64,000 bases of DNA, from NCBI GenBank assembly GCA_013393415.1, contig JABXHI010000041.1, forward strand, positions 1 to 64,000. The letters are read 5' to 3'. The notes under the pieces are model-generated. The model saw only the letters and a list, made by a program, of their open reading frames with translations. It made no database searches and was not told the DNA's origin. Positions 50,367 to 58,809 of this stretch are shown piece after piece. The position numbers and the translations under genes are program-made. The DNA is from Micrococcaceae bacterium. GTDB taxonomy: Bacteria; Actinomycetota; Actinomycetes; Actinomycetales; Micrococcaceae. Position 1 is the first letter of the stretch; the number at the start of each line of letters is the position of its first letter.

Positions 50367-50879
50367 ATGATACTCCTTCTTCCTCTTATTCTCACGTCAC
50401 TGACCGTGCGCGCAGTCGGTAAACGGCTAAGCGCTCGCGGGTATAAATTTGCGGCTGCCTGGGATGACTGGCCTGCTGCGCTCGCTGCGGGTATGTCCGT
50501 GGTGTTCATCTGCACCGCTGTGACGCATTTCGTCGAACCTCAAAGGAGTGGGCTGATCGCAACGGTCCCCGGCTTGATTCCTGAACCGGGACTCGCCGTG
50601 ACCGCTACCGGGGTTATAGAGTTCGTGCTCGCGGCAGGGTTGCTCGTGCCGCGCACGAGACGCCTATCCGCGTTGGCTGCCATCGTGTTGTTGATTGCTC
50701 TGTTTCCCGCAAATGTTGTAGCTGCATCGGGCGTCGAACATGCTGCGGCTCCTTCAACTGCGCTTTTACCACGAACAATTCTTCAGTTGATCTTTATCGT
50801 TTGCGTGGCCACACCGTTATTTTCGCGAGGATTCTTTGTGAGAAGCGGTCCCTCCCATATTGGAGCTTCAGAGGCCTGA
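50367..50879 (+). CDS. DoxX-like membrane protein
   Basis: Predicted protein of 170 residues with about four membrane helices. It resembles the DoxX/DoxX-like family: TAVTHFVEPQRSGLIATVP and AVTATGVIEFVLAAGLLVPR, then LFPANVVAASGVEH. In many bacteria TetR/DoxX pairs respond to electrophiles or thiol stress. No other start is better than ATG 50367, although there is no clear ribosome site. Confidence 0.8.
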   Translation: MILLLPLILTSLTVRAVGKRLSARGYKFAAAWDDWPAALAAGMSVVFICTAVTHFVEPQRSGLIATVPGLIPEPGLAVTATGVIEFVLAAGLLVPRTRRLSALAAIVLLIALFPANVVAASGVEHAAAPSTALLPRTILQLIFIVCVATPLFSRGFFVRSGPSHIGASEA

Positions 50880-51101
50880 CGGGTTGGCAACAAAACTCTC
50901 TGGGGTCTCATCGAGCCACGCTTCAACGGCTGTCTGGTTTTCCTTGTCGACCCTGATGTGCGCGAGCTCGAAGAGCTGAGGGCAGACTTTGAGCCCGCTT
51001 ATGAAATCGGTCGAACGTCAATGATTTCACACGAGCCGTTGAATTGCGTAGCGTGGAGACAGTTATGCCTGTGCAACAGCAGGTCCCCCGACCGGAAGTA
51101 A
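50880..51101 (+). pseudogene. Possible gene fragment without start codon
   Basis: In phase with the upstream gene but after its stop, an open stretch reads protein-like: TLWGLIEPRFNGCLVFLVD, then PDVRELEELRADFEPAYEIG and SHEPLNCVAW, ending at TAA 51099-51101. There is no usable start, so if it is coding sequence it is a remnant of a larger gene. I do not recognise the family. Confidence 0.35.
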
Positions 51102-51115
51102 TTTGAGGTATTGAG

Positions 51116-51535
51116 ATGACACAGGACGCATTCCCCGAGCAGACTGACCTAGTAGAGAAGTTGATCGCCGCAACCGCGGGCGACACGAGCAATGAACAAG
51201 TTGTCGACGTCATCAATGCCTTCTTGAATTCCCAGGTGGTCTTCCCATCCGTGGATAAAGCCGGCGAAGATGGTTCCGTGAGCCCACTGATGCTGCAAGA
51301 CAACGACGGCAATCCGGTGATGCCGCTCTTCACATCCCCAGAAGGCATCCCAGAAGATTTTACCGAGGCTGCCCCACACGCCAGTGTGGTTCCAGGCTCT
51401 GCGATCATCCAGTCGATTACCGATGCTGGTCTCGTGATCGATTTCGGTGCCGACCACCAGTTCGGTCTGTCGCAGGAACAAGTCGAAGCGGTTCGCAACG
51501 AGATCGTTTCACAGATGAGCGACGGGCAAGAGTAA
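51116..51535 (+). CDS. SseB-domain protein
   Basis: Predicted protein of 139 residues with an SseB N-terminal-like domain: NSQVVFPSVDKAGEDGSVSP, DGNPVMPLFTSPEGIPEDF and SIIQSI-like IIQSITDAGLVIDFG. The domain is common in actinobacteria in small soluble proteins of unknown role. A strong shared terminator follows. Confidence 0.8.
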   Translation: MTQDAFPEQTDLVEKLIAATAGDTSNEQVVDVINAFLNSQVVFPSVDKAGEDGSVSPLMLQDNDGNPVMPLFTSPEGIPEDFTEAAPHASVVPGSAIIQSITDAGLVIDFGADHQFGLSQEQVEAVRNEIVSQMSDGQE

Positions 51536-51562
51536 AGACTTTTCTCGACGTTGTTGAGACAT

Positions 51563-51601
51563 AGAAAAGGTGCCTCGGGGATTCCCTGAGGCACCTTTTC
51601 T
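51563..51601. terminator. Bidirectional hairpin terminator
   Basis: An 18-bp stem (AGAAAAGGTGCCTCGGGG / CCCTGAGGCACCTTTTCT, one G-T pair) with loop ATT lies between the SseB gene and the convergent SurA-like gene. A- and T-rich arm ends give U tracts in both directions. Confidence 0.9.
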
Positions 51602-51616
51602 GTGTCTGCACAATTA

Positions 51617-52387
51617 TTAGATGTGGGTCTCGATCTCTGCGTCACGCCGGAGTTCTTCGAGGTGCGCGCTGACCACTTCGTTTTCTTTCTGCATGGTGGC
51701 CTGCTCCTCTAACTGAGGTTTCAGCTCCTCAAAATCAGGCACTTCTTGCTCTTGGCCTTCTTCGGCCTGCTCATTCATGGCTTCGATTTGTTCGACCTGT
51801 GTGTCGTACATTTCTTGGAGCTCATCATCAGATGGCTCCTCAGCATCGAGGGTGTCCACGACCTGTTGCATCTTCACTTCCTTCTGGACGTCCTCACGAA
51901 CCTGTTCCTCGTCCAGACCCTGTTCCTCGAACTGGGCTACGAGGTCATCGGAAGATTCCATGCCGTTTTCTTCGGCCATGGTGGACAGGTATTCATCAAC
52001 GTCTTCGTCAGAAGCGCTAAAGCCCTGCTCGTCGGCCTCAGACACCAACAGCTCACTGTTGATCATCATGTCTAACGCCTGCTCTTTGATCTGCGCTTCA
52101 TCTGGCTGTTCACCGGTCATCTGCGCCTGCATTGCCAGCTGCTGATACTGTGCCTCGTAGTTTTGCGAGAACGTGTCGCCAGAGATTTCTTCGCCATTGA
52201 CCTCGGCTACCACGTCCGGAATATCTTCAAGGTTTGGTTCAGGCATGCCTTCCTGACCCTGCTGACCTTGTTGTTCCGACTGTGCTGCATCATCGCCTCC
52301 GGCATTTTCTTCGCCGTCAGCACCGCATGCCGCCAGGCTGAATGCTGCCGCGACTGCCGCGATGCTCAGGAGCAACTTCTTTGGCAT
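51617..52387 (-). CDS. SurA-N-domain lipoprotein chaperone
   Basis: Predicted protein of 256 residues. Lipobox FSLAAC, then a Gln/Gly/Glu-rich linker (about 25-50), then a SurA_N-like helical domain (VVAEVNGEEISGDTFSQNYE, INSELLVSEADEQGFSASDE) up to about 190, and a long charged helix. A parvulin prolyl-isomerase domain, as in PrsA, is absent. It probably acts as a membrane-tethered chaperone for exported proteins. Confidence 0.85.
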   Translation of the reverse strand: MPKKLLLSIAAVAAAFSLAACGADGEENAGGDDAAQSEQQGQQGQEGMPEPNLEDIPDVVAEVNGEEISGDTFSQNYEAQYQQLAMQAQMTGEQPDEAQIKEQALDMMINSELLVSEADEQGFSASDEDVDEYLSTMAEENGMESSDDLVAQFEEQGLDEEQVREDVQKEVKMQQVVDTLDAEEPSDDELQEMYDTQVEQIEAMNEQAEEGQEQEVPDFEELKPQLEEQATMQKENEVVSAHLEELRRDAEIETHI

Positions 52388-52615
52388 AGGGGATACTTCC
52401 TTTGTCGTTCGAAAATCTGAGTATGCACGACGCTAACAAAGGATGCTGAGTGCGCTGTCCAGTGTCTTGCCAGCGCGCACCCAGTGACGATGGCCTCATG
52501 CAATTGAACTTCACTGAGCGGTCACACAGCGTTCACCCGAGAAGGGGCATTGTGTTCACAGAATCCTCTTACGGTGGACGCATCGTCCAAAACGTTTACC
52601 CCGACAGGAATCTGT

Positions 52616-53326
52616 GTGAGACCGAGTATCATTTTTGATTTTGACGGGACCCTGGCCATCGGCCACGGTCCGGTGCTTGCGTACGCGCGGTTTGTAGCTG
52701 ACGCTGCGGGCCCGCAATTTGTTGAGCGAGTCGAATCCGAACTCGCCAATTACGACGCCGGCGCCACCGAGTATCGCGATGGATACAACATCGTCGCATC
52801 GCTCGCAGAGGCCGACGGGGTAGACGACCAGACGATGGCGGCTGCCTATATTCGCAGCCGTGAAGAACTCGGCACGCGCAGCGCCCCGGTCAGGTCCATG
52901 CCCGGACTCGACGATTTTCTATCCCGCATCGGTCAACATGCACGACTCGTGCTGGCGACCAACGCCCCCCAGGAAGGCGTTGGGCGGGTACTCGAAAACT
53001 GGGGCGTACAAGACAGCTTCGACGAACTACACTTCAGGGTCGGCAAACCCGCCGGGCTGAAGGCCATCGTTGAAGTCGAGCTAGCCGAGGGACCTGTCCT
53101 TGCTGTGGGGGACATCGTTGAATACGACCTTGCACCGGCATTAGCACTCGGTGCCGATACGGCGCTTGTCGGTGCCACCGCAGCGACCTCCACCGCGCAA
53201 GTCACAATGCGTGATGCTTCACTGGAAAACCTCGTATCAGCCATCCACACATGGGCTGTCCAAGCGGCAGCCCCCGCCTCTTCTGCACTTCCCACAACTT
53301 CCGAAAGGTCATCCCATCATGCGTAA
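52616..53326 (+). CDS. HAD-superfamily phosphatase of the Phn-type transporter operon
   Basis: Predicted protein of 236 residues. The first HAD motif is IIFDFDGTLAIG with nucleophile Asp; motif II LVLATNAPQEG (Thr), then Lys in FRVGKPAGLKAIVE, and motif IV VGDIVEYDLAPALALG (Asp residues). A helical cap inserts between motifs I and II, as in HAD-IA. I chose GTG 52616, behind AGGAA, so that the HAD motif begins near residue 5; upstream residues from 52550 are not conserved. Its stop lies eight bases inside the next gene. It probably dephosphorylates the compound that the transporter brings in (inference). Confidence 0.82.
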   Translation: MRPSIIFDFDGTLAIGHGPVLAYARFVADAAGPQFVERVESELANYDAGATEYRDGYNIVASLAEADGVDDQTMAAAYIRSREELGTRSAPVRSMPGLDDFLSRIGQHARLVLATNAPQEGVGRVLENWGVQDSFDELHFRVGKPAGLKAIVEVELAEGPVLAVGDIVEYDLAPALALGADTALVGATAATSTAQVTMRDASLENLVSAIHTWAVQAAAPASSALPTTSERSSHHA

Positions 53327-54332
53327 ATCTCCTCTTGTCACGCTCAGCACACTCGCCATCGGTGCACTCGCACTGTCTGGCTGCGGCAGCGAGTCCAATG
53401 CCGATACCAGCGGTGCCGAGGGCGAATGGCCAGAATCCATCACCCTATCCCTAGTCCCCTCGACCGAAGGTGAAGACCTCGCTGAAGCACTCGACCCATT
53501 AACTGGGTATTTGTCGGAGAACCTTGGCATTGACGTCGAAGGAGTTGTGGCGACCGACTACGCCGCCACAGTCGAAGCACTAGGAGCCGACCAGGCCCAG
53601 GTCGCCATCACCGACGCAGGATCCCTCTACAACGCCATCGAACAGCATGATGCCGAACTCATTCTGCGCGACGTCCGCTTTGGCGCGACCTCCTACGCAG
53701 CGGTTGGCTACACCAATAACCCCGACAAATACTGCGAAGATGAACCAGTCATGGCCACCTATGATGCTGCCGGAACCGAAATGGCATACTGCAACGGCAT
53801 CGAAGCAGCAGGCGAGTCTGCGACCGGCGACGGTCCGGCTGGCACCGATGCCCTGGCAAACATCGACGCGGGTACCGAGGTTGCACTACAGGCTGCAACC
53901 TCTCCTGCCGGATACCAATACCCCATCGTGGCCATGCAAGACGCTGGTGTCGATACCGATAATGACATCGTCGAGGTTCCCGTCGATGGCAACAACAATG
54001 CGGTGCTGGCCGTGCATAACGGTGACGCAGAAGTCAGCTTTGGGTACTGGGACGCCCGCGACTCGATCGTCGAAGAAGCTCCAGAAGCCGCCGAGGACGT
54101 GGTCGCATTTTCCTACACCGAGATGATTCCAAATGGTGGCGTAGCAGTCACCAACACACTGCCCGATGATCTCGTGGCCGAGTTGACGACGCTGATGGAT
54201 GAGTACGCCGAATCCTCGGATGAAGCAGCCGATGTGATGTATGACCTCGTCGGACTGTCCGACTGGACGGCTGAAACCGGTGACGAAGAAATCGCACGCT
54301 ACGGCGAGATCCTCGAAATGTTTGCCAACTAA
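53319..54332 (+). CDS. phnD: PhnD-type phosphonate/phosphate-ester binding lipoprotein
   Basis: Predicted protein of 337 residues. Lipobox LALSGC. The binding core shows SITLSLVPSTEGEDLAEALD, ENLGIDVEGVVATDYAATVE, and ITDAGSLYNAIEQ, matching PhnD-like proteins that bind phosphonate, phosphite or similar organophosphates. Later, EVPVDGNNNAVLAVHNGDAE and FGYWDARD are the family's second-domain phrases. ATG 53319 has GAAAGG upstream and overlaps the HAD gene's last codons. First transport component in the operon. Confidence 0.87.
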   Translation: MRKSPLVTLSTLAIGALALSGCGSESNADTSGAEGEWPESITLSLVPSTEGEDLAEALDPLTGYLSENLGIDVEGVVATDYAATVEALGADQAQVAITDAGSLYNAIEQHDAELILRDVRFGATSYAAVGYTNNPDKYCEDEPVMATYDAAGTEMAYCNGIEAAGESATGDGPAGTDALANIDAGTEVALQAATSPAGYQYPIVAMQDAGVDTDNDIVEVPVDGNNNAVLAVHNGDAEVSFGYWDARDSIVEEAPEAAEDVVAFSYTEMIPNGGVAVTNTLPDDLVAELTTLMDEYAESSDEAADVMYDLVGLSDWTAETGDEEIARYGEILEMFAN

Positions 54333-54356
54333 CCTGCGGATTGATGGAGACTGCTC

Positions 54357-55184
54357 ATGCACACCGACACACGCACACAACACACTGATGACGGTACTTC
54401 GGCCACCTCCTGGCAGGTCGACCTCGATGCGGTCTCTGTGACCTACCCGAACGGCACACGAGCGTTGTCCGATGTGTCACTGCGGATCGAACCCGGCGAG
54501 ATGGTCTCCATCATCGGCCTGTCTGGATCAGGAAAATCCACCTTGATCCGCACCATCAACGGGCTCGTGGAGGCCACCGAGGGCAAGGTCACCGTAGGTC
54601 CGCATCAGATCAATACGCTCAGCGGGCGCACACTTCGCGATGCCCGGTGCCAGATCGGCATGATCTTCCAGGGATTCAATCTGGCAGAACGTACCGATGT
54701 GTTTCATAACGTGCTGGTCGGACGGTTCGCCCACCTGCCCTGGTGGCGCACGCTGCTGGATCTCCCCACTCAACATGATCGCGATATTGTGCTGCGTTCA
54801 CTCGATTCCGTGGGCATCTTGGATAAGATGTGGGCCCGTGGCGGGGCACTGTCCGGTGGGCAGAAGCAACGCGTTGCAATCGCTCGCGCACTATCGCAAG
54901 AACCAAGTTTGATGCTCGCTGACGAACCGGTCGCCAGTCTTGACCCACCGACCGCACATTCGGTCATGGGTGATCTGCTGCGCATCAACAAGGAGCAGGG
55001 GCTCACGGTGCTGGTCAACCTGCACCTGATGGACTTGGCCAAGCAGTACACCACCAGACTCATCGGGCTGCGCAACGGGCAACTCGTCTACGACGGCCCG
55101 ATTCATGATGCTACCGATGCCCACTTCGAGCAGATTTACGGCCGCCCCATCCAATCGCGCGATGTACTGGGAGATGGCGTATGA
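54357..55184 (+). CDS. phnC: PhnC-type ABC ATP-binding protein
   Basis: Predicted protein of 275 residues. Walker A in [18 protein letters not shown] loop in [15 protein letters not shown], signature in [20 protein letters not shown], Walker [16 protein letters not shown], and switch His in [15 protein letters not shown]. The phrase [18 protein letters not shown] is characteristic of PhnC subunits. It precedes two permeases, overlapping the first by four bases. Confidence 0.92.
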   Translation: MHTDTRTQHTDDGTSATSWQVDLDAVSVTYPNGTRALSDVSLRIEPGEMVSIIGLSGSGKSTLIRTINGLVEATEGKVTVGPHQINTLSGRTLRDARCQIGMIFQGFNLAERTDVFHNVLVGRFAHLPWWRTLLDLPTQHDRDIVLRSLDSVGILDKMWARGGALSGGQKQRVAIARALSQEPSLMLADEPVASLDPPTAHSVMGDLLRINKEQGLTVLVNLHLMDLAKQYTTRLIGLRNGQLVYDGPIHDATDAHFEQIYGRPIQSRDVLGDGV

Positions 55185-56014
55185 CCACGGTGACGCCTCC
55201 CTCCCCGACACACCAAAATGTGCGCGACCGGGTGCCACGAAAACCGCGCAACGTCGGACGCAATGTGCTGGTGGTCTTGGGGTTCGTGGTGTTTACCATT
55301 GCCACCACCGTCCCGTCGATCGGCGGTATTGACGTTGATATCGCCTCGATCGTGCAGAATTGGCGCAACGGCTACGACAAACTGTTGCAAATGCTGCAGC
55401 CAAACTTCGAGTTTCTGAGCCGCACCTGGCGGCCGATGCTCGAAACCCTACAGATGGCGCTGGTCGGTGCCGTCGCCTCGGCACTTGTCTCGATACCGCT
55501 GACGCTCTGGGCCGCCAAACCCACCAACCCGAAATCTTTGGCTCGCGGTCTCACGCGCACGATCATCAACATCATCCGCTCGGTGCCTGATCTCGTGTAC
55601 GCGACCGTGTTGGTAGCGATGGTCGGGGTGGGCGCGTTGCCCGGTGTCCTGACACTGTTCCTGTTCAACATCGGCATCGTGGTCAAGCTCGTCTCCGAAG
55701 CGATCGACTCCGCCGATCACTCGTATATGGAAGCTGGTCGTGCTGCCGGAGGCACCCAGTTCCAGATCAACCGGGTGACGGCGCTACCGCAGAGCTGGCC
55801 GCTGTTTGCCAACCAGTGGCTGTACACGCTCGAGTTGAACGTCCGGATCTCTGCCATTCTCGGCATCGTCGGGGCAGGCGGCATTGGCCGGCTGCTGGAC
55901 GAGCGTCGATCCTTCTACGCCTACTCCGATGTCTCCGTCGTGATTCTCCAGATTCTCGTCGTGGTGATCGCCATCGAGCTGCTGTCCAACGTGGTACGAA
56001 AGAGGCTTGTGTAA
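55181..56014 (+). CDS. phnE: PhnE-type ABC permease 1
   Basis: Predicted protein of 277 residues with about six membrane helices and the EAA loop [20 protein letters not shown] that contacts the ATPase. Other features are [20 protein letters not shown] and [20 protein letters not shown], conserved in PhnE. Start overlaps phnC stop (ATGA); stop overlaps the next start (TAATG). Confidence 0.9.
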   Translation: MTTVTPPSPTHQNVRDRVPRKPRNVGRNVLVVLGFVVFTIATTVPSIGGIDVDIASIVQNWRNGYDKLLQMLQPNFEFLSRTWRPMLETLQMALVGAVASALVSIPLTLWAAKPTNPKSLARGLTRTIINIIRSVPDLVYATVLVAMVGVGALPGVLTLFLFNIGIVVKLVSEAIDSADHSYMEAGRAAGGTQFQINRVTALPQSWPLFANQWLYTLELNVRISAILGIVGAGGIGRLLDERRSFYAYSDVSVVILQILVVVIAIELLSNVVRKRLV

Positions 56015-56877
56015 TGACGCTGCTGACACCAACCTCCCGGCGCGAGGGCCAACACGTCACCACCACGCCGACGCCCCCAACGCGGCCGTCAAAATTGTGG
56101 TCCACGCTCATCGCGATCGTGGTTGCCCTTGTCATCCTGGTGGCCACCGGCACGCTCGACATCCAGTGGCGCGATCTGCCAGAAATGCCCGGTCAGATCT
56201 GGCATTACCTACAACTGATGTTCACGTCCCCGGACTGGGATCGACTGCCGCGTGCACTTTTTGAAATGTGGCGTTCTATCTCGATGGCGTGGATCGGCGC
56301 CATCCTGTGTGTGGTGGTGTCGATCCCCCTGGGGATGTTGGCCGCCGACGGTGTCGGGCCCGCTTGGTTGCGCACCACGCTGCGCGTCATCTTTGCGGTC
56401 ATCCGCGCGTTTCCAGAAGTCATCATCGCCATCATCTTGCTCACCGTGACCGGGCTGACGCCATTTACCGGTGCACTCGCCCTGGCCATTTCAGGGATCG
56501 GGCAACAGAGTAAGTGGACCTACGAGACGATCGAATCGTTGCCAACCGGCTCCACCGAGGCCGTGCGTGCCGCGGGAGGCAACGTGGCCGAAGTGACCCG
56601 CTGGGCACTGTGGCCCGCCGCCGCACCATCCATTATTTCGTTTGCGCTGTATCGCTTCGAAATCAACATTCGTACCTCTGCTGTGCTCGGCCTGATCGGG
56701 GCGGGCGGCATTGGCAGTATGCTGGCCAACTATACGAATTACCGCGAATGGGAAACCGTCGGTGTGCTGCTGATCGTCGTCGTGGTCATCACGATGATTG
56801 TCGATACGATTTCTGGCGCGATTCGTCGCCGCATTATGGAAGGGAGCCGTGCTCGTGTCGTGGCAACAGACCTCTGA
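56014..56877 (+). CDS. phnE: PhnE-type ABC permease 2
   Basis: Predicted protein of 287 residues, paralogue of the first permease. EAA loop region is AVRAAGGNVAEVTRWALWPA, preceded by FAVIRAFPEVIIAIILL and followed by FEINIRTSAVLGLIGAGGIG. Heterodimeric PhnE permeases are usual in PhnC-D-E1-E2 importers. ATG 56014 overlaps the previous stop by one base. Its end overlaps the RpiR start by 23 bp. Confidence 0.9.
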   Translation: MTLLTPTSRREGQHVTTTPTPPTRPSKLWSTLIAIVVALVILVATGTLDIQWRDLPEMPGQIWHYLQLMFTSPDWDRLPRALFEMWRSISMAWIGAILCVVVSIPLGMLAADGVGPAWLRTTLRVIFAVIRAFPEVIIAIILLTVTGLTPFTGALALAISGIGQQSKWTYETIESLPTGSTEAVRAAGGNVAEVTRWALWPAAAPSIISFALYRFEINIRTSAVLGLIGAGGIGSMLANYTNYREWETVGVLLIVVVVITMIVDTISGAIRRRIMEGSRARVVATDL

Positions 56878-57724
56878 TACCCCACCGAGCGCGCGGATGG
56901 CGTCGCTTGCTCCCTCGCTCCAGCCCAACCAGCGACGCGTCATTGAAGCCATTATGGCGGATCGAGCCGCCACCGTTGAGTACACGGCGCAAGTCCTGGC
57001 AGAACAGGTCGGGGTGGGACGCACCACCGTGATCCGCACCGCCCAGTCGCTGGGCTACGACGGGTTTCCTCAGTTGCGGGTGGCCCTCGTACAAGAACTC
57101 GCACTGGAGCAGAATGCGTCGCCGCCTGCCGATCATGCAACCTCTTCAAAGCTCGGTGAACTGCGTGCCGGGGTGACGAATTTTGGCGTCGGGCTGGCAG
57201 GTGCAACATCGGCGCTCACCGAAGAGGCACTGCGGGAGTGTATTCGCCTCTTCGACGAGGCTGACCGTGTGCTGGTCATTGCTCATGGCTTGTCGAGTCC
57301 ATTGGGACTTGACCTCGTGCAGCGGCTGAACTCCATGGGCCGGTCGGCAGACATACAATACGACACGGTCTCTGAGCAGATTATCGCACACCAGCTGGGG
57401 CCGAAATCGGTGTGCTTCGGTTACTCAGGGTCGGGTGCAAATAAAGCGACCCTCGATGCGATGCGAGCGGCCAAGCTGGGCGGTGCAAACGTCGTGGCCA
57501 TGACGTCGTTTGCGGGCTCGGCTTTGGCCGAGATTGCCGACGTGACGTTGGTGGTACCGCCCACGAGTGATTCGTTTCAGGATGAACTCATCCGTACTTC
57601 GCGGGCGACGTTGATGCTGATCACCGAACAGCTCGTGGATATCTTGATTGCGTATCGGGGTGCCAACGGGCGTGAAGCGCTGTTGACATCACTGTCGATG
57701 CTGGGGGATGCCCTGCAGGAGTAG
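56855..57724 (+). CDS. MurR/RpiR-family regulator
   Basis: Predicted protein of 289 residues. The N-terminal HTH_6 domain shows PNQRRVIEAIMADRAATVEY and VGVGRTTVIRTAQSLGYDGF; the C-terminal SIS domain (about 125-270) has VLVIAHGLSSPLGLDLVQRL and GYSGSGANKATLDAMRAAKL. RpiR proteins usually sense phosphosugars. GTG 56855 with GGGAG (56842-56846) upstream is preferred; GTG 56849 is also possible. It lies in the importer operon and probably regulates it. This suggests that the ligand is a sugar phosphate or phosphonate (inference). Confidence 0.88.
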   Translation: MSWQQTSDTPPSARMASLAPSLQPNQRRVIEAIMADRAATVEYTAQVLAEQVGVGRTTVIRTAQSLGYDGFPQLRVALVQELALEQNASPPADHATSSKLGELRAGVTNFGVGLAGATSALTEEALRECIRLFDEADRVLVIAHGLSSPLGLDLVQRLNSMGRSADIQYDTVSEQIIAHQLGPKSVCFGYSGSGANKATLDAMRAAKLGGANVVAMTSFAGSALAEIADVTLVVPPTSDSFQDELIRTSRATLMLITEQLVDILIAYRGANGREALLTSLSMLGDALQE

Positions 57725-57738
57725 TGTCGGCCCCTGGG

Positions 57739-58470
57739 TTACTGTCTTGCAAATCCCATCGCGTACGGTACCCCCGCTGCTTTGCCCTGGGCGGCGAGCA
57801 TCTCGGGGATGAAGTCCTTGGGTGCTGGATGATCCGGCAGATCTGCCAAGTACTCGCGGTGTGCACTCAGAGAAGCCACGGCTTGCTCAACGGCGTTTTG
57901 AGAAATCTCAACGTAGTGTGTGGGCTCGGTGCCGGTCAACAGCAGTGTATCGGTCTCCCAGGCGGTGAGCCCCTCATGGAACTGTTCGGTGTACAGCCAC
58001 TGGTTCCCGGCATCCCGTGCGGCATCGATGGTAGCCAATCCCACGGCGCGGTGATCAGCATGATCCAGCCCCCAGGGGACACGGACCTCTCCTGCACCGC
58101 TGATAATCACATCGGGCTGGAATGCCCGAATCACGTAGGCAATGGCCTTGCGCAGCTCGATGCCATATTCAACCTGGCCATCGGGAAAATCGAGAATCTG
58201 CAGGTGATCTACTCCGACGATGTCGCAGGCTTCGCGTTGTTCAGCAGCACGGAGCTTGCGCGCTTCAATCGGCGGGCGTTGCATACCGGCTTCGCCCGCC
58301 GTGACTAACAGGTAGCCAACCTCAATATCTTGCTCGGTCCACATCGAGACCGCCGCAGACGTGCCATATTCAGCATCGTCTGGGTGGGCGACCACTACCA
58401 GGACCCGTTGGAAAGAGCTGTTGTCGAGCGGTTTGAGGGCAGCGGTTGCGGATTCAGAATAATCGACCAT
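57739..58470 (-). CDS. PIG-L-family N-deacetylase
   Basis: Predicted protein of 243 residues. The metal site is in VVVAHPDDAEYGTSA (His, two Asp) and the second His in DHADHRAVGLATIDA. PIG-L/LmbE enzymes remove acetyl groups from N-acetylglucosaminyl compounds, as in mycothiol (MshB, Mca) or other amino-sugar conjugates. It is convergent with the RpiR gene (14 bases between stops) and followed upstream by an ABM gene on its strand. Its sugar-type chemistry fits the neighbouring importer (inference). Confidence 0.88.
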   Translation of the reverse strand: MVDYSESATAALKPLDNSSFQRVLVVVAHPDDAEYGTSAAVSMWTEQDIEVGYLLVTAGEAGMQRPPIEARKLRAAEQREACDIVGVDHLQILDFPDGQVEYGIELRKAIAYVIRAFQPDVIISGAGEVRVPWGLDHADHRAVGLATIDAARDAGNQWLYTEQFHEGLTAWETDTLLLTGTEPTHYVEISQNAVEQAVASLSAHREYLADLPDHPAPKDFIPEMLAAQGKAAGVPYAMGFARQ

Positions 58471-58488
58471 GTGCCCACCCTACGGGGT

Positions 58489-58809
58489 TTAGCCCACTTT
58501 CATCTCGCCGAGTTCGTCCCAGTGCTCACCGTCAATGAGCATATTGCGGACCTTTGGCGTCTCTTGCAGCAGTTGCGGCAGATCTTCTTGTGCTTTGCGG
58601 AAGTGCTCTGACGTCACGTGCGCTTCAGCGGCATCGTCCTTGAATGCTTCCAGCAGGACATATTCATTGGGGTCTTCTACACTTCGTGACCAGTCGAACC
58701 AGAGGTTACCTGGTTCGGCGCGCGAGGCTTCAGTAAAGTCTCGGGTGTGCTCGGGCCACTGGTCGGCGTATTCTGGTTTGACCTTGAATTTTGCGGCGAT
58801 GAATATCAT
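58489..58809 (-). CDS. ABM-domain putative quinol monooxygenase
   Basis: Predicted protein of 106 residues, single ABM (YgiN-like) domain: MIFIAAKFKVKPEYADQWPE, RAEPGNLWFDWSRSVEDPNE and HVTSEHFRKAQEDLPQLLQE. Start ATG 58809 has a GAGG upstream. It precedes the PIG-L gene by 18 bp on the same strand and is probably co-transcribed with it. Same length as, but distinct from, the one at 20174. Confidence 0.87.
   Translation of the reverse strand: MIFIAAKFKVKPEYADQWPEHTRDFTEASRAEPGNLWFDWSRSVEDPNEYVLLEAFKDDAAEAHVTSEHFRKAQEDLPQLLQETPKVRNMLIDGEHWDELGEMKVG

Noticed and set aside
50923-51645. 240-codon minus-strand frame across the SseB gene
   Set aside because: It is antisense to the SseB gene, runs through a strong terminator and is Ser/Thr/Cys-rich without any recognisable domain.
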